Shown here piece after piece: positions 9,679-20,517 of a DNA stretch of 64,000 nucleotides. The position numbers and the translations under genes were made by a program. This stretch comes from Couchioplanes caeruleus. GTDB taxonomy: Bacteria; Actinomycetota; Actinomycetes; Mycobacteriales; Micromonosporaceae. The DNA lies in contig NZ_CP092183.1 in NCBI RefSeq assembly GCF_023499255.1, positions 7,622,501-7,686,500 of the forward strand, given 5' to 3'. Position 1 is the first letter of the stretch; each line of letters opens with the position of its first letter. The notes beneath the pieces are model-generated. The model did not search any database. It saw only the letters and a program-made list of their open reading frames with translations, and was not told the DNA's origin.

Positions 9679-9864
9679 TTACCAGGAGGCCTTCGACACA
9701 CCGGGGAGCTCGCCACGGTGGGCCATCTCCCGGATGCAGACCCGGCAGAGGCCGAACTTGCGGTAGACCGAGTGCGGCCGGCCGCAACGCTGGCAGCGGG
9801 TGTACGCCCGGACAGCGAACTTCGGCTTCGCGGCAGCCTTCAGGATCAGGGCCTTCTTCGCCAT
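9679..9864 (-). CDS. rpsZ: 30S ribosomal protein S14, zinc type (type Z)
   Basis: The short, 61-residue zinc form of S14. Cys24, Cys27, Cys40 and Cys43 ([10 protein letters not shown] ... LCRVCIRE) make the zinc ribbon. It begins [20 protein letters not shown] and ends [11 protein letters not shown]. The position between rplE and rpsH is canonical for the essential type Z copy; a zinc-independent paralog, if any, would be elsewhere in the genome. It is 2 bp from the rplE stop. Confidence 0.97.
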   Translation of the reverse strand: MAKKALILKAAAKPKFAVRAYTRCQRCGRPHSVYRKFGLCRVCIREMAHRGELPGVSKASW

Positions 9865-9866
9865 GC

Positions 9867-10436
9867 TCAGTTCTCCTTGAACGGGAAGCCCAGGAGCTTG
9901 AGCAGCTGCCGGCCCTCCTCGTCGGTCTTGGCGGTGGTCACCACCGTGATGTCCATGCCCCGCGTGCGATCGATCCGGTCCTGGTCGATCTCGTGGAACA
10001 CCGACTGCTCGGTCAGACCGAACGTGTAGTTGCCGTGCCCGTCGAGCTTGCGCCCGTCGAGGCCGCGGAAGTCACGGATACGCGGCAGCGCGATCGACAG
10101 CAGCCGGTCCAGGAACTCCCACATCCGGTCGTTGCGCAGGGTCACCTTCGCGCCGATCGGCATGCCCTCACGCAGCTTGAACTGCGCGATGGACTTGGTC
10201 GCCCGCCGCACCAGCGGCTTCTGACCGGTGATGGTGGTCAGGTCCCGTACGGCGCCGTCGATCAGCTTGGCGTCCCGGGCGGCCTCGCCGACACCCATGT
10301 TCACGACGACCTTGACCAGGCCGGGAACCTGCATCGGGTTGCCGTACTTGTACTGCTCCTGAAGCGCGGCGATGACCTCGCTGCGGTACTTCTGCTTCAG
10401 CCGGGGCAGGGTCTTGGGCTCAGTAGCGGCAGTCAT
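9867..10436 (-). CDS. rplE: 50S ribosomal protein L5
   Basis: L5 (189 aa) anchors 5S rRNA in the central protuberance. I chose the ATG at 10434-10436, which overlaps the rplX TGA by one base (TGATG); a GTG one codon upstream is also possible. The sequence [20 protein letters not shown] leads into the conserved [20 protein letters not shown] and the loop [20 protein letters not shown]. It belongs to the spc operon. Confidence 0.97.
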   Translation of the reverse strand: MTAATEPKTLPRLKQKYRSEVIAALQEQYKYGNPMQVPGLVKVVVNMGVGEAARDAKLIDGAVRDLTTITGQKPLVRRATKSIAQFKLREGMPIGAKVTLRNDRMWEFLDRLLSIALPRIRDFRGLDGRKLDGHGNYTFGLTEQSVFHEIDQDRIDRTRGMDITVVTTAKTDEEGRQLLKLLGFPFKEN

Positions 10437-10750
10437 CACAGGTCCTTACCGGTGCTACGCGCGATACGGACCTTCTGGCCGTTGTCGTCGACGCGGTAGC
10501 CGACGCGGGTCGGCTTGCCCTGGTCGTCCACGATCTGCACGTTCGAGATGTGGATCGGGGCTTCCTGCGTGACGATGCCGCCGGTCTTCGAACCGCGCTG
10601 CGTCGTACGGATGCGCTCGTGCTTCTTGATGCGGTTGACGCCCTCGACGAGGACCTTGTCCTGCCGCGGGAAGGCCGCGATGACCTTGCCCTTGGCACCC
10701 TTGTCCTTGCCGGCGATGACGACGACCGTGTCGCCCTTCTTGATCTTCAC
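10436..10750 (-). CDS. rplX: 50S ribosomal protein L24
   Basis: L24 (104 aa) is an assembly-initiator protein of the 50S. It is read from GTG at 10748-10750: [20 protein letters not shown], which is the KOW motif, and continues with [20 protein letters not shown]. It starts two bases after the rplN stop. No in-frame ATG exists, so the GTG start is secure. L14-L24 adjacency is conserved in all bacteria. Confidence 0.97.
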   Translation of the reverse strand: MKIKKGDTVVVIAGKDKGAKGKVIAAFPRQDKVLVEGVNRIKKHERIRTTQRGSKTGGIVTQEAPIHISNVQIVDDQGKPTRVGYRVDDNGQKVRIARSTGKDL

Positions 10751-10752
10751 GG

Positions 10753-11121
10753 TCAGAGCACCTCCGGCGCCAAGCTGATGATCTTCATGAACCGCTTGTC
10801 GCGCAGCTCGCGGCCGACCGGGCCGAAGATACGCGTACCGCGGGGGTCTCCACCGTCCTTGATGATGACGGCGGCGTTCTCGTCGAAGCGGATGTACGAG
10901 CCGTCGGGACGGCGCTTCTCCTTGGCGGTGCGGACGATGACCGCCTTGACGACGTCGCCCTTCTTCACACCGGCACCCGGGATGGCGTCCTTGACCGTGG
11001 CCACGATGACGTCGCCGATGCTCGCGTAGCGGCGACCGGAGCCGCCCAGTACGCGGATGCACAGAATTTCCCGGGCACCCGTGTTGTCGGCGACGCGCAG
11101 TCGCGACTCCTGCTGGATCAC
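10753..11121 (-). CDS. rplN: 50S ribosomal protein L14
   Basis: L14 (122 aa, the standard length) forms intersubunit bridges with 16S rRNA. It begins [20 protein letters not shown] and shows the conserved [20 protein letters not shown] and PEVL end. It opens the spc gene group after a 97-bp gap following rpsQ. Confidence 0.98.
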   Translation of the reverse strand: MIQQESRLRVADNTGAREILCIRVLGGSGRRYASIGDVIVATVKDAIPGAGVKKGDVVKAVIVRTAKEKRRPDGSYIRFDENAAVIIKDGGDPRGTRIFGPVGRELRDKRFMKIISLAPEVL

Positions 11122-11218
11122 GTCTGTCTCCTAATGTCTGCCAGTTCTCCGGGGATGGATCAGCCGAAGCTTGGCGGAACGATGGTCCGCTGGGCCGGCC
11201 GGAGCCGGCCCAACGCAC

Positions 11219-11494
11219 TCACTTGGCCTTTTCGAGGATCTCCACGACGCGCCACCGCTTGGTGGCGGAGAGCGGACGGGTCTCCATCATCAAGACCCGG
11301 TCGCCGATGCCGCACGCGTTCTGCTCGTCGTGCACCTTGAGCTTGCGGGTGCGACGGAGAACCTTGCCGTAGAGGGCGTGCTTGACGCGGTCCTCGACCT
11401 CGACGACGACGGTCTTGTCCATCTTGTCGCTGACCACCAAGCCCTCGCGCACCTTGCGCTGAGGCCGGGGGGCAGCAGCAGTGTTCTCACTCAT
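11219..11494 (-). CDS. rpsQ: 30S ribosomal protein S17
   Basis: S17 (91 aa) is an OB-fold primary 16S binder. After a short variable start ([20 protein letters not shown]) comes the diagnostic [18 protein letters not shown] and the [20 protein letters not shown] motif. Its ATG overlaps the rpmC stop by four bases. It closes the S10 gene group; an open 97-bp gap to rplN follows. Confidence 0.97.
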   Translation of the reverse strand: MSENTAAAPRPQRKVREGLVVSDKMDKTVVVEVEDRVKHALYGKVLRRTRKLKVHDEQNACGIGDRVLMMETRPLSATKRWRVVEILEKAK

Positions 11495-11724
11495 GCTGTC
11501 ACCTCACTCGGCGCGGCCGAGAGCCCCAGCTCACGCTCACGCATGATCGTGTAGATCCTCGCGATGTCCTTGCGGACCACCTGCAGTCGACGGTGATTGT
11601 CGAGCTGCCCGGTCGCGCCCTGCACGCGAAGATTGAACAGCTCCGCCTTCGCCTCCCGCAGCCGCGAGACCAGCTCCTCTTCGGAGAGCTCGCGCAGCTC
11701 GGCCGGCTTAACGCCCGCTGCCAT
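11491..11724 (-). CDS. rpmC: 50S ribosomal protein L29
   Basis: L29 (77 aa) is a helical protein at the polypeptide exit tunnel, where it helps dock trigger factor and SRP. It begins [20 protein letters not shown] with the typical [20 protein letters not shown]. The ATG overlaps the rplP stop by one base and its end overlaps rpsQ by four. Confidence 0.97.
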   Translation of the reverse strand: MAAGVKPAELRELSEEELVSRLREAKAELFNLRVQGATGQLDNHRRLQVVRKDIARIYTIMRERELGLSAAPSEVTA

Positions 11725-12149
11725 CAGCTTTCACCCACTTCGCGCGTCACGATGCGGCACTTCATCGGGAGCTTGTGGATCGCGCGTCGCATCGCTTCGC
11801 GCGCGATCGTCTCGTTCGGGAACGACATCTCGAAGAGGATGCGTCCCGGCTTGACGTTCGCCACCCACCACTCCGGGGAGCCCTTGCCGGAACCCATGCG
11901 GGTCTCGGCGGGCTTCTTGGTCAGGGCCTGGTCCGGGAAGATCGAGATCCAGACCTTGCCGCCACGCTTGATGTGACGGGTCATGGCGATACGGGCCGAC
12001 TCGATCTGCCGGTTGGTCACGTACGCCGGCTCCAGGGCCTGGATACCGAACTCGCCGAAGACCACCCGGTTGCCGCCCTTGGACGCGCCGTGGCGGTCCG
12101 GGTGGTGCGGCTTGCGGAAGCCCTTCGGGGGCTTACGCGGCATCAGCAT
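11724..12149 (-). CDS. rplP: 50S ribosomal protein L16
   Basis: L16 (141 aa) shapes the A-site of the peptidyl-transferase centre. It begins [20 protein letters not shown], a slightly longer N-terminal loop than the enterobacterial form but actinobacterial in style, and contains [20 protein letters not shown] and [20 protein letters not shown]. It lies 3 bp after rpsC. Confidence 0.97.
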   Translation of the reverse strand: MLMPRKPPKGFRKPHHPDRHGASKGGNRVVFGEFGIQALEPAYVTNRQIESARIAMTRHIKRGGKVWISIFPDQALTKKPAETRMGSGKGSPEWWVANVKPGRILFEMSFPNETIAREAMRRAIHKLPMKCRIVTREVGES

Positions 12150-12152
12150 GTG

Positions 12153-13013
12153 TCAGCCCTCCTGCTGCGGGTCGGCGGTGGCCGGCGCTGCGGCGACGGC
12201 CGCGTCGGCGATCGACTCACCGGTCGGGGTGTCGCCCTTGGCCTGGGCGGCAGCGGCGGCACGGCCGGCCTCCGTACCACCCGCGGTGGTGCCGGACGAA
12301 CCGGAACGGCCACGGCGCGGACGGTCCGGGCGGTCGCCACGGTCACGGCGCGGACGCGCGGGCGCCTCGGGGGCGACCTCGCGACCGGGCACGGCGTCGC
12401 CCTTGTAGATCCAGACCTTCACGCCGATGCGGCCGAACGTGGTACGGGCCTCGAAGAAGCCGTACTCGATGTTGGCGCGCAGCGTGTGCAGCGGAACGCG
12501 ACCCTCACGGTAGAACTCCGTGCGGCTCATCTCCGCGCCGCCGAGGCGGCCGGAGACCTGCACGCGGATGCCCTTGCAGACCGGGTTCTTCATGGCCGAC
12601 TGCATTGCCTTGCGCATGGCGCGGCGGAAGCTGACGCGGCTGGACAGCTGCTCGGCGACGCCCTGCGCGACGAGCTGCGCGTCCGACTCGGGGCTCTTCA
12701 CCTCGAGGATGTTCAGCTGGACCTGCTTGCCGGTGAGCTTCTCGAGCTCGCCGCGGATCCGGTCGGCCTCCGCGCCCTTACGGCCGATGACGATGCCCGG
12801 CCGGGCGGTGTGGATGTCGACGCGGACCCGGTCCCGGGTGCGCTCGATGTCCACCTTGGAGATGCCGGCGCGCTCCAGGCCCTTGGACATCATGCGGCGG
12901 ATCTTGACGTCCTCGCCGATGTAGTCCTTGTAGAGCTTGTCCGCGAACCAGCGGCTCTTCCAGTCGGTGGAGATGCCGAGCCGGAACCCGGTGGGGTGAA
13001 CTTTCTGACCCAT
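12153..13013 (-). CDS. rpsC: 30S ribosomal protein S3
   Basis: S3 (286 aa) forms part of the mRNA entry channel. It begins [20 protein letters not shown], contains the KH domain ([20 protein letters not shown]) and the C-terminal domain ([12 protein letters not shown]). A long Arg/Ala/Thr-rich low-complexity tail from about residue 215 extends it beyond the 210-230 residues of most bacteria; such tails are usual in actinobacteria. It overlaps rplV by one base. Confidence 0.97.
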   Translation of the reverse strand: MGQKVHPTGFRLGISTDWKSRWFADKLYKDYIGEDVKIRRMMSKGLERAGISKVDIERTRDRVRVDIHTARPGIVIGRKGAEADRIRGELEKLTGKQVQLNILEVKSPESDAQLVAQGVAEQLSSRVSFRRAMRKAMQSAMKNPVCKGIRVQVSGRLGGAEMSRTEFYREGRVPLHTLRANIEYGFFEARTTFGRIGVKVWIYKGDAVPGREVAPEAPARPRRDRGDRPDRPRRGRSGSSGTTAGGTEAGRAAAAAQAKGDTPTGESIADAAVAAAPATADPQQEG

Positions 13014-13489
13014 TACTCGGCACCTTCCGTGCTCTGGGACTCGGCCGGCGTGGCCTCGGCGGCCGGGGCCGCCTTCTTGGCCGGAGCGGCCTTCTTCGCG
13101 GCGGCCTTGCGGGCCGGCGTGGCGACCTGAACGGCCTCCACCGCGACGGTGATGTGACAGGTGCGCTTGCGGATCCGGTACGCCCGGCCCTGCGCCCGCG
13201 GCCGGAACCGCTTCAGCGTCGGACCCTCGTCGACGAACGCCTCGCTGACCAGGAGCGCGTCCGGGTCGAGCCGCTCGTTGTTCTCGGCGTTCGCGATCGC
13301 GCTGGCGAGCACCTTGTAAACCTGCTCACTCGCAGCCTGCGGCGCGAACTGCAGGACCGTGAGAGCCTCCTTCGCGGGCAGACCGCGGACGAGGTTGATC
13401 ACACGGCGCGCCTTGTTCGGCGAGATGCGCACGTGGCGCGCAACCGCCCGCGCGCCCGGAAGCGCCGGAGCGTCGCCCTTGACTGGCAT
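13013..13489 (-). CDS. rplV: 50S ribosomal protein L22
   Basis: L22 (158 aa) lines the exit tunnel through its beta-hairpin. It begins [20 protein letters not shown], followed by [20 protein letters not shown] and the tunnel hairpin segment [20 protein letters not shown]. An Ala/Lys/Pro-rich C-terminal tail (from about residue 122) is longer than in most phyla. The hairpin looks intact, with no macrolide-resistance type deletion. Confidence 0.97.
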   Translation of the reverse strand: MPVKGDAPALPGARAVARHVRISPNKARRVINLVRGLPAKEALTVLQFAPQAASEQVYKVLASAIANAENNERLDPDALLVSEAFVDEGPTLKRFRPRAQGRAYRIRKRTCHITVAVEAVQVATPARKAAAKKAAPAKKAAPAAEATPAESQSTEGAE

Positions 13490-13522
13490 CGCTGTAACCC
13501 CTTGTTCTTATCCGTGGACTGC

Positions 13523-13804
13523 TTAGCGACGACGGCTCTTGCGGTCGTCCTTCTCGTGACCCTTGAACGTACGGGTCAGAGCGAACTCGCCGAGCTTGTG
13601 CCCGACCATGGCCTCGGTGATGAACACCGGGACGTGCTTGCGCCCGTCGTGCACGGCGATCGTGTGCCCGAGCATGTCGGGAATGATCGTCGAGCGCCGA
13701 GACCAGGTCTTGATGACGTTCTTCGAGTTCTTCTCGTTCTGGACTTCCACCTTCTTGATCAGGTGGTCGTCGACGAACGGGCCCTTCTTCAGGCTGCGAG
13801 GCAT
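13523..13804 (-). CDS. rpsS: 30S ribosomal protein S19
   Basis: S19 (93 aa) binds the 16S 3-prime domain with S13. It begins [20 protein letters not shown] and contains [20 protein letters not shown] and [24 protein letters not shown] ([20 protein letters not shown]) motifs. It lies between rplB and rplV as is universal. Confidence 0.98.
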   Translation of the reverse strand: MPRSLKKGPFVDDHLIKKVEVQNEKNSKNVIKTWSRRSTIIPDMLGHTIAVHDGRKHVPVFITEAMVGHKLGEFALTRTFKGHEKDDRKSRRR

Positions 13805-13817
13805 CTTTTAACTCCCG

Positions 13818-14657
13818 TTACCCGCGCTTGCGGGTGGCGTAGCGGCGGCGAACGATCAGCTTGTCGCTCTCCTGGCCCTTGCGGCGGGTACGGCCCTCGG
13901 GCTTACCAGCCGGGTTGACCGGGTGGCGACCACCGGAGGTCTTACCCTCACCACCACCGTGCGGGTGGTCGATCGGGTTCATGGCGACACCACGGACGGT
14001 CGGGCGCTTGCCCTTCCACCGCATGCGGCCGGCCTTGCCCCAGTTGATGTTCGACTGCTCGGCATTGCCGATCTCGCCGACGGTCGCGCGGCACCGGATG
14101 TCGACACGACGGATCTCACCGGAGGGCATACGCAGCGTGGCGTACGCGCCCTCACGGCCCAGGAGCTGGATGCCGACGCCGGCCGAACGAGCCAGCTTGG
14201 CGCCACCGCCGGGACGAAGCTCCACACCGTGGACCGTCGTACCGACCGGGATGTTGCGCAGGGGCAGGTTGTTGCCCGGCTTGATGTCCGCGCCCACGCC
14301 CGACTCGACGCGGTCGCCCTGCTTGAGGTCCTTCGGCGCGAGGATGTAGCGCTTCTCGCCGTCGGCGTAGTGCAGCAGTGCGATACGCGAGGTGCGGTTG
14401 GGGTCGTACTCGATGTGAGCGACCTTGGCCGGCACGCCGTCCTTGTCGTTGCGCCGGAAGTCGATCAGCCGGTACTGCCGCTTGTGACCGCCGCCCTGGT
14501 GCCGCGTCGTGATGCGGCCGTGGACGTTGCGACCACCCTTCTTGGGCAGCGGAACCAGCAGAGACTTCTCCGGCGTCGACCGGGTGATCTCAGCGAAGTC
14601 GGCGACGCTGGAGCCGCGACGGCCCGGCGTGGTCGGCTTGTACTTACGGATAGCCAT
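13818..14657 (-). CDS. rplB: 50S ribosomal protein L2
   Basis: L2 (279 aa) is needed for peptidyl-transferase activity and subunit joining. It begins [20 protein letters not shown]; the conserved RNA-binding core ([20 protein letters not shown]) contains the functionally key histidine of the HPHGGGEG loop. Length and tail ([14 protein letters not shown]) are standard. It is 13 bp from rpsS and 14 bp from rplW. Confidence 0.98.
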   Translation of the reverse strand: MAIRKYKPTTPGRRGSSVADFAEITRSTPEKSLLVPLPKKGGRNVHGRITTRHQGGGHKRQYRLIDFRRNDKDGVPAKVAHIEYDPNRTSRIALLHYADGEKRYILAPKDLKQGDRVESGVGADIKPGNNLPLRNIPVGTTVHGVELRPGGGAKLARSAGVGIQLLGREGAYATLRMPSGEIRRVDIRCRATVGEIGNAEQSNINWGKAGRMRWKGKRPTVRGVAMNPIDHPHGGGEGKTSGGRHPVNPAGKPEGRTRRKGQESDKLIVRRRYATRKRG

Positions 14658-14671
14658 GATTCACAAACCCC

Positions 14672-14974
14672 TTAGCTGACCGGGCCGCCGAAGGCCTCGA
14701 TACGGTCACCGTCAGCCAGCTTCACCATGGCGCGCTTGGTCGCCTTGCGCTGCCCGAAGCCGGTGCGGGTGCGCTTGCGCTTGCCCTCGCGGTTCGCGGT
14801 GTTCACCGTCAGCACGCGGACATCGAAGATCTGCTGGATCGCGATCTTGATCTGGGTCTTGTTCGCGTCCGGGTGGACGAGGAACGTGTACCAGTTCTGG
14901 TCGAGAACGCTGTAGCTCTTCTCGGAGACCACGGGCGCGACGATGATGTCGCGCGGGTCGGCGATCGTGCTCAC
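14672..14974 (-). CDS. rplW: 50S ribosomal protein L23
   Basis: L23 (100 aa) is at the tunnel exit and is the docking site of trigger factor. It begins [20 protein letters not shown] and contains [20 protein letters not shown] and [20 protein letters not shown], all standard. It overlaps rplD by four bases (ATGA). Confidence 0.97.
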   Translation of the reverse strand: MSTIADPRDIIVAPVVSEKSYSVLDQNWYTFLVHPDANKTQIKIAIQQIFDVRVLTVNTANREGKRKRTRTGFGQRKATKRAMVKLADGDRIEAFGGPVS

Positions 14975-15636
14975 TTGTTCCCCTCCGCTCCGTCGGCTTG
15001 GCCGCTGGCCGCAGCCGGAACGCCGAGGAATTCCTCGAGCGCTTCCTTGGTGAAGACGACCTCGTCCGCGACAAGCACGTCGTACGTGTTGAGCTGACCG
15101 GCCTCGATGAGGTGGACGGTGGGCTCGTTCCGCAGCGACAGCCAGTTCTTCTCGTCGTAGCTGCCCAGGACAACCAGGACCTTGGTCGACTCGGTCGCCT
15201 TGCGCAGCGTGGCGATCGCGGCCTTCGTGGACGGCGTCTCGCCGGCGACGAACGCCTCCACCACGTGCACGCGGCCCTCGCGGGCCCGGTCGGAGAGGGC
15301 GCCACGCAGGGCGGCAGCCTTCATCTTCTTCGGGGTCCGCTGGCTGTAGTCGCGCGGCACGGGACCGTGCACGACGCCACCACCGGTGAACTGCGGGGCG
15401 CGGATCGAGCCCTGACGGGCGCGGCCGGTGCCCTTCTGCTTGTACGGCTTCTTGCCGCCGCCGGCGACCTCACCGCGGGTCTTCGCCTTGTGCGTACCCT
15501 GCCGGGCGGCCGCGAGCTGGGCGACGACGACCTGGTGCATCAGCGGGATGTTCGCCTGCACGTCGAAGATGTCGTCGGGCAGCTCGACGGAGCCGGCCTT
15601 CGTGCCCTCGGCGTTGATCACGTCAACCGAGCTCAC
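14971..15636 (-). CDS. rplD: 50S ribosomal protein L4
   Basis: L4 (221 aa) lines the exit tunnel and in enterobacteria represses the S10 operon. It begins [20 protein letters not shown]; the extended loop ([20 protein letters not shown]) that reaches the tunnel is present and unmodified. It overlaps rplC and rplW by four bases each. Confidence 0.97.
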   Translation of the reverse strand: MSSVDVINAEGTKAGSVELPDDIFDVQANIPLMHQVVVAQLAAARQGTHKAKTRGEVAGGGKKPYKQKGTGRARQGSIRAPQFTGGGVVHGPVPRDYSQRTPKKMKAAALRGALSDRAREGRVHVVEAFVAGETPSTKAAIATLRKATESTKVLVVLGSYDEKNWLSLRNEPTVHLIEAGQLNTYDVLVADEVVFTKEALEEFLGVPAAASGQADGAEGNK

Positions 15637-16286
15637 TTGGCACCACCCTTCTTCTTCGCCGCCGTACGGACCAGGATCAGCGCGCCCTTGGGGCCGGGCA
15701 CGGCGCCCTTGATCAGCAGCAGGTTGTTGTCGGTGTCGACGGCCTGCACCGTGAGGTTCTGCACGGTGAAGCGCTTGCTGCCCATGCGACCGGCCATCCG
15801 GGTGCCCTTGAAGACACGCGCGGGGGTCGCGCAGGCGCCGATCGAGCCCGGCGAGCGGTGCTTGCGCTCGACACCGTGGCTCGACTTGAGGCCGTGGAAG
15901 CCGTGCCGCTTCATGACGCCGGCGTAGCCCTTGCCCTTGGTCTTACCGGTGACGTCGATCGGCGTACCGACCGCGAACGCCTCGACGGTGACCTCCTGGC
16001 CGAGCTCGTACTCACCGGCGTCGGTGGTCCGCAGCTCGACGATGTGGCGGCGCGGCGACACGTTGGCCTTGGCGAAGTGGCCGCTCTCCGGCTTGTTCAC
16101 CTTGCGCGGGTCGATCTGGCCGTACGCCAGCTGCACGGCGGCGTAGCCGTCCGTCTCGGCGCTGCGGACCTGGGTCACGACGCACGGGCCGGCCTGCACC
16201 ACGGTTACCGGGACGACCTTGTTGTTGTCCCAGACCTGGGTCATGCCGAGCTTGGCGCCCAGGATGCCCTTCACTTGCCTGTCCAT
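15633..16286 (-). CDS. rplC: 50S ribosomal protein L3
   Basis: L3 (217 aa) is an assembly initiator near the peptidyl-transferase centre. It begins [20 protein letters not shown] and has the loop motif ([20 protein letters not shown]) and [20 protein letters not shown] that reach the active centre. It lies 11 bp after rpsJ and overlaps rplD by four bases. Confidence 0.98.
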   Translation of the reverse strand: MDRQVKGILGAKLGMTQVWDNNKVVPVTVVQAGPCVVTQVRSAETDGYAAVQLAYGQIDPRKVNKPESGHFAKANVSPRRHIVELRTTDAGEYELGQEVTVEAFAVGTPIDVTGKTKGKGYAGVMKRHGFHGLKSSHGVERKHRSPGSIGACATPARVFKGTRMAGRMGSKRFTVQNLTVQAVDTDNNLLLIKGAVPGPKGALILVRTAAKKKGGAK

Positions 16287-16297
16287 TGTCCGGATCC

Positions 16298-16606
16298 CTA
16301 CAGCTTGATCTCGATGTCGACGCCAGCCGGCAGGTCGAGGCGCATGAGCGAGTCGACCGTCTTCGGAGTCGGGTCGATGATGTCGATCAGACGCTTGTGC
16401 GTGCGCATCTCGAAGTGCTCGCGCGAGTCCTTGTACTTGTGCGGCGAACGGATCACGCAGAAACGGTTGATCTCCGTGGGCAGCGGCACCGGGCCAGCAA
16501 CCTGCGCCCCGGTCCGCGTCACCGTCTCGACGATCTTCCGCGCCGAGGAGTCGACGACCTCGTGGTCATAGGCCTTGAGCCGGATGCGGATCTTCTGTCC
16601 CGCCAT
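16298..16606 (-). CDS. rpsJ: 30S ribosomal protein S10 (NusE)
   Basis: S10 (102 aa) is both a head protein of the 30S and, as NusE, a partner of NusB/NusG in transcription. It begins [20 protein letters not shown] and contains [20 protein letters not shown], both diagnostic. It is the first gene of the S10 group and is preceded by a 392-bp gap with several hairpins. Confidence 0.98.
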
Positions 16607-16950
16607 GGTGGCTTCTGTTTCCTTCTCTCGATGCCGCTACGTGCGAGGGCGGTGGCCCTCGCATGCCCGCAGGACCGTTGATCCTGCGTTGTCCGACCCC
16701 CGCGGTCGGGCGTGTCGCGCTCTGGAACCAGGCTCCGCCCCAGAGCTCTGAGGCGATCATGCCCGTGGAGAAGCCCCTCAGGGAGCTACCCCCATCCGTC
16801 GGGAGCGGGGCGACCGACGGCTCTCACACACGCCGGACACCGGGCGAGGGTGGTTGGCTACCGAACTGCAATGGCAGCCAACCACCCTGCGCGGACGCAA
16901 CCTGACTAGTATGCCGGATCGATCGCGGCAATGCTAATCGGGGTCACCGT
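16607..16950 (-). promoter_or_regulatory. S10 operon leader with stacked hairpins
   Basis: Gene-free stretch between tuf and rpsJ. On the minus strand, three perfect inverted repeats occur in order towards rpsJ: 13-bp arms at 16847-16859/16876-16888 (AGGGTGGTTGGCT type), 6-bp arms at 16669-16674/16682-16687, and 8-bp arms at 16643-16650/16655-16662 (GCGAGGGC/GCCCTCGC). A TACTAG hexamer at about 16904-16909 is a candidate -10, without a clear -35. The layout suggests a separately initiated, structured leader for the S10 operon. None of the hairpins has a U-tract, so they are not ordinary terminators. Confidence 0.45.
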
Positions 16951-16954
16951 TGAG

Positions 16955-16993
16955 GGTTGTCCGCGGCCTACGTCACAGCCGGCCGGGACAACC
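16955..16993 (-). terminator. Hairpin just after tuf
   Basis: Eight-base arms GGTTGTCC and GGACAACC pair perfectly, with an inner GGCC/GGCC pairing, starting five bases after the tuf stop. The structure is placed as a terminator but lacks a U-run, so it may act as a U-less terminator or an mRNA 3-prime stabiliser. It separates the str operon from the S10 leader. Confidence 0.55.
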
Positions 16994-16998
16994 ACCAA

Positions 16999-18192
16999 TC
17001 ACTTGTTGATCTTCGTGACCGTTCCGGCGCCGACGGTACGGCCACCCTCACGGATCGCGAACTTCAGGCCCTGCTCCATGGCGATCGGCTGGATCAGCTT
17101 GACCGACATGGTGGTGGAGTCGCCCGGCATGACCATCTCGGTGCCCTCGGGCAGCGTGACGACGCCGGTGACGTCCGTGGTACGGAAGTAGAACTGCGGG
17201 CGGTAGTTCTGGAAGAACGGGGTGTGCCGGCCGCCCTCTTCCTTCGAGAGGATGTAGACCTGGCCCTCGAACTCCGTGTGCGGAGTCGTGGTGCCCGGCT
17301 TCACGACGACCATGCCGCGCTCGACGTCCTCGCGCTTGATACCGCGCAGCAGGAGGCCGACGTTCTCGCCCGCGCGGGCCTCGTCGAGCAGCTTGCGGAA
17401 CATCTCGATGCCGGTGCAGACGGTCTTCGTCGACTTCTCGCGGATGCCGACGATCTCGACCTCCTCGTTCGGCTTGAGGATGCCACGCTCGGCGCGACCC
17501 GTGACCACGGTGCCGCGACCGGTGATCGTGAAGACGTCCTCGATCGGCATGAGGAACGGCTTCTCGGTCTCACGCTCGGGCTGCGGGATCGCGGTGTCGA
17601 CCGCGTTCATCAGCTCCATGAGCTTGCCGGTCCACTCCGCGTCGCCCTCGAGCGCCTTGAGCGCCGAGACGCGCACGACGGGAACGTCGTCGCCCGGGAA
17701 CTCGTAGGTGCTCAGCAGCTCGCGGACCTCGAGCTCGACGAGCTCCAGGAGCTCCTCGTCCTCGACCATGTCGCTCTTGTTCAGCGCGACGACGATGTAC
17801 GGAACGCCGACCTGGCGGGCCAGGAGCACGTGCTCCTTGGTCTGCGGCATCGGGCCGTCGGTCGCCGCAACCACCAGGATCGCGCCGTCCATCTGCGCGG
17901 CACCGGTGATCATGTTCTTGATGTAGTCAGCGTGGCCGGGGCAGTCCACGTGCGCATAGTGCCGCGCAGCGGTCTGGTACTCGACGTGCGCGATCGAGAT
18001 CGTGATGCCGCGGGCCTTCTCCTCCGGCGCCTTGTCGATCTCGTCGAACGGCGTGTACGGGTTCAGGTCCGGGTACTCGTCGTGCAGGACCTTCGTGATG
18101 GCCGCAGTCAGCGTCGTCTTACCGTGGTCGATGTGACCAATGGTGCCGATGTTGACGTGCGGCTTAGTCCGCTCGAACTTCGCCTTCGCCAC
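16999..18192 (-). CDS. tuf: Translation elongation factor Tu
   Basis: EF-Tu (397 aa) delivers aminoacyl-tRNA to the ribosome with GTP. The start is GTG at 18190-18192 behind GGAGGAC ([20 protein letters not shown]). G1 is GHIDHGKT at residues 19-26; the DCPGHADY and NKSD GTPase motifs are intact, and the protein ends AGTVTKINK. It follows fusA after 119 bp containing a 13-bp hairpin, and closes the str operon. Confidence 0.98.
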   Translation of the reverse strand: MAKAKFERTKPHVNIGTIGHIDHGKTTLTAAITKVLHDEYPDLNPYTPFDEIDKAPEEKARGITISIAHVEYQTAARHYAHVDCPGHADYIKNMITGAAQMDGAILVVAATDGPMPQTKEHVLLARQVGVPYIVVALNKSDMVEDEELLELVELEVRELLSTYEFPGDDVPVVRVSALKALEGDAEWTGKLMELMNAVDTAIPQPERETEKPFLMPIEDVFTITGRGTVVTGRAERGILKPNEEVEIVGIREKSTKTVCTGIEMFRKLLDEARAGENVGLLLRGIKREDVERGMVVVKPGTTTPHTEFEGQVYILSKEEGGRHTPFFQNYRPQFYFRTTDVTGVVTLPEGTEMVMPGDSTTMSVKLIQPIAMEQGLKFAIREGGRTVGAGTVTKINK

Positions 18193-18271
18193 TGGTGTCC
18201 TCCTGTGGACTGTGGTTTCTTTTCTCGCCCGGCACGCCGATAAGGCGATTAGGACTCTGTCGACTGCTTGT

Positions 18272-18302
18272 GCGCGTGCGGTCCTCGACGGACCGCACGC
18301 GC
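18272..18302 (-). other. fusA-tuf intergenic hairpin
   Basis: A perfect 13-bp inverted repeat (GCGCGTGCGGTCC / GGACCGCACGCGC) with a five-base loop lies 9 bp after the fusA stop and 80 bp before the tuf start. It has no U-tract. It may stabilise or process the message so that tuf, which needs far more product than fusA, is kept at higher level. That role is inferred from position only. Confidence 0.6.
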
Positions 18303-18311
18303 CTCAACGCA

Positions 18312-20408
18312 TCAGGCGCCGGTGGCCTTCGCGATGATCTCCTTCGCCACGCCCTGCGGCACCTCGGCGTAGGAGTCGAACTGCATGCTGTAGCTAGCCC
18401 GGCCGGCGGTCTTCGACCGCAGGTCGCCGACGTAGCCGAACATCTCCGACAGCGGCACCAGGGCCTTGACGACTCGGGCGCCGGAGCGCTCCTCCATCGA
18501 CTGGATGATGCCACGACGGGAGTTGAGGTCGCCGATGACGTCGCCCATGTTGTCCTCGGGCGTGGTCACCTCGACGGACATCATCGGCTCGAGCAGCGCG
18601 GGGTCGGCCTTGCGGGCCGCCTCCTTCATCACCATCGAGCCGGCGATCTTGAACGCCATCTCGGACGAGTCGACCTCGTGGTACTGGCCGTCGAGCAGCG
18701 TCAGCTTGACACCGACCAGCGGGTAGCCGGCCAGCACGCCGTACTGCATCGAGTCCTGCGCGCCGGCGTCGACCGACGGGATGAACTCCCGGGGGATACG
18801 GCCACCGGTCACCGCGTTGACGAACTCGTACGTCGGGCCGTCGGCCGCGAGCGGCAGGGGCTCGAGCTTGACGACGACCTTCGCGTACTGGCCGGAGCCA
18901 CCGGTCTGCTTCTTGTGCACGTAGTCGAGCTTCTCCACGGTGCCGCGGATCGTCTCGCGGTACGCCACCTGCGGCTTACCGATGTTCGCCTCGACGTTGA
19001 ACTCGCGGCGCATCCGGTCGACGAGGATGTCGAGGTGCAGCTCGCCCATGCCGGCGATGATCGTCTGCCCGGTCTCCTCGTCGTTGAAGACGCGGAAGGT
19101 CGGGTCCTCCTCGGCCAGACGCTGGATCGCGGTGCCCAGCTTCTCCTGGTCCGACTTGGTCTTCGGCTCGATGGCGACCTGGATGACCGGCTCCGGGAAG
19201 GTCATCGACTCCAGGATGACCGGGTTGGCCGGGTCGCTGAGCGTGTCACCGGTGGTGGTCTGCTTGAGACCCTGGACGGCGATGATGTCGCCGGCCTGCG
19301 CGGTGGCGCGCTCCTCACGCTTGTTCGCGTGCATCTGGTAGATCTTGCCGATCCGCTCCTTGCGGTCCTTGGTGGAGTTGACCACCTGGGAACCGGACTC
19401 GAGCGTGCCGGAGTAGACCCGCACGTACGTGAGCTTGCCGAGGTGCTTGTCGGTCTGGATCTTGAACGCCAGCGCCGAGAAGGGCTCGTCGTTCGAGGGC
19501 CTGCGCTGCAGCGGCGTCTCGCCGTCCGTCGCGGTGCCCTCGATGGCCGGGATGTCCAGCGGCGACGGCAGGTACGCCACGACCGCGTCGAGCATGGGCT
19601 GGATGCCCTTGTTCTTGAACGCGGTACCGGTCAGGACCGGGTTGGCCTTACCCGCGATGGTCGCGCGGCGGATCGCGGCGCGGATCTCGTCGGCCGAGAG
19701 CTCCTCGCCCTCGAGGTACTTCTCCATGACGGCGTCGTCGACATCCGCCAGCGTCTCGAGCAGCTTCTCGCGCCACTCGGCGGCGGAGTCGGCGAGGTCG
19801 GCCGGGATGTCCTCGGTCGCGTAGTCCTCACCCTTCTGGGTCTCACCACGCCAGGTGAGGGCACGCATCTCCACCAGGTCGACGACGCCGATGAAGTCGG
19901 CCTCGTTCCCGATCGGGATCTGCAGCACGAGCGGCGTCGCGTTGAGCCGGTCGATCATCATCTGCACGCAGCGGAAGAAGTCGGCGCCGGTCCGGTCGAG
20001 CTTGTTGACGAAGCACATACGAGGGACGTTGTACTTGTCCGCCTGCCGCCAGACGTTCTCCGTCTGCGGCTCCACGCCGGCGACACCGTCGTAGACGGCG
20101 ACGGCACCGTCGAGCACACGCAGCGACCGCTCGACCTCGACCGTGAAGTCGACGTGGCCGGGCGTGTCGATGATCTGGATCGTGTGGCCCTTCCACTCGC
20201 ACTTCGTGGCGGCGGAAGTAATGGTGATGCCGCGTTCCTGTTCCTGTTCCATCCAGTCCATGACGGCCGCGCCCTCGTGGACTTCACCGATCTTGTACGT
20301 GATGCCGGTGTAGAACAGGATGCGCTCGGTCGTCGTGGTCTTACCAGCGTCGATGTGCGCCATGATGCCGATGTTGCGTACCTTGGCGAGCGCGTCTGCG
20401 GCAGCCAC
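18312..20408 (-). CDS. fusA: Translation elongation factor G
   Basis: EF-G (698 aa) catalyses translocation. The start is GTG at 20406-20408, five bases after an AGGGA ribosome-binding site ([20 protein letters not shown]). The P-loop [19 protein letters not shown], the [20 protein letters not shown] segment (G3) and the domain IV loop are in order, and the length is standard. The open frame upstream of this GTG has no EF-G homology. It is the third gene of the str operon rpsL-rpsG-fusA-tuf. Confidence 0.98.
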   Translation of the reverse strand: MAAADALAKVRNIGIMAHIDAGKTTTTERILFYTGITYKIGEVHEGAAVMDWMEQEQERGITITSAATKCEWKGHTIQIIDTPGHVDFTVEVERSLRVLDGAVAVYDGVAGVEPQTENVWRQADKYNVPRMCFVNKLDRTGADFFRCVQMMIDRLNATPLVLQIPIGNEADFIGVVDLVEMRALTWRGETQKGEDYATEDIPADLADSAAEWREKLLETLADVDDAVMEKYLEGEELSADEIRAAIRRATIAGKANPVLTGTAFKNKGIQPMLDAVVAYLPSPLDIPAIEGTATDGETPLQRRPSNDEPFSALAFKIQTDKHLGKLTYVRVYSGTLESGSQVVNSTKDRKERIGKIYQMHANKREERATAQAGDIIAVQGLKQTTTGDTLSDPANPVILESMTFPEPVIQVAIEPKTKSDQEKLGTAIQRLAEEDPTFRVFNDEETGQTIIAGMGELHLDILVDRMRREFNVEANIGKPQVAYRETIRGTVEKLDYVHKKQTGGSGQYAKVVVKLEPLPLAADGPTYEFVNAVTGGRIPREFIPSVDAGAQDSMQYGVLAGYPLVGVKLTLLDGQYHEVDSSEMAFKIAGSMVMKEAARKADPALLEPMMSVEVTTPEDNMGDVIGDLNSRRGIIQSMEERSGARVVKALVPLSEMFGYVGDLRSKTAGRASYSMQFDSYAEVPQGVAKEIIAKATGA

Positions 20409-20482
20409 TGCAATCCCTACTCTTCGTCGTCGTGTCGACTGTGTTCCGCGGGATGTCGCGGAGAACCGGAACGACCGGCGTC

Positions 20483-20506
20483 CCGGCCCGGTGGACACCG
20501 GGCCGG
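20483..20506 (-). other. rpsG-fusA intergenic hairpin
   Basis: A perfect 11-bp GC-only stem (CCGGCCCGGTG / CACCGGGCCGG) with a two-base spacer lies 11 bp after the rpsG stop. There is no U-tract. It resembles the fusA-tuf hairpin in position, so the str operon carries a hairpin in both of its larger gaps. Confidence 0.55.
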
Positions 20507-20517
20507 CAACGGGGGTC

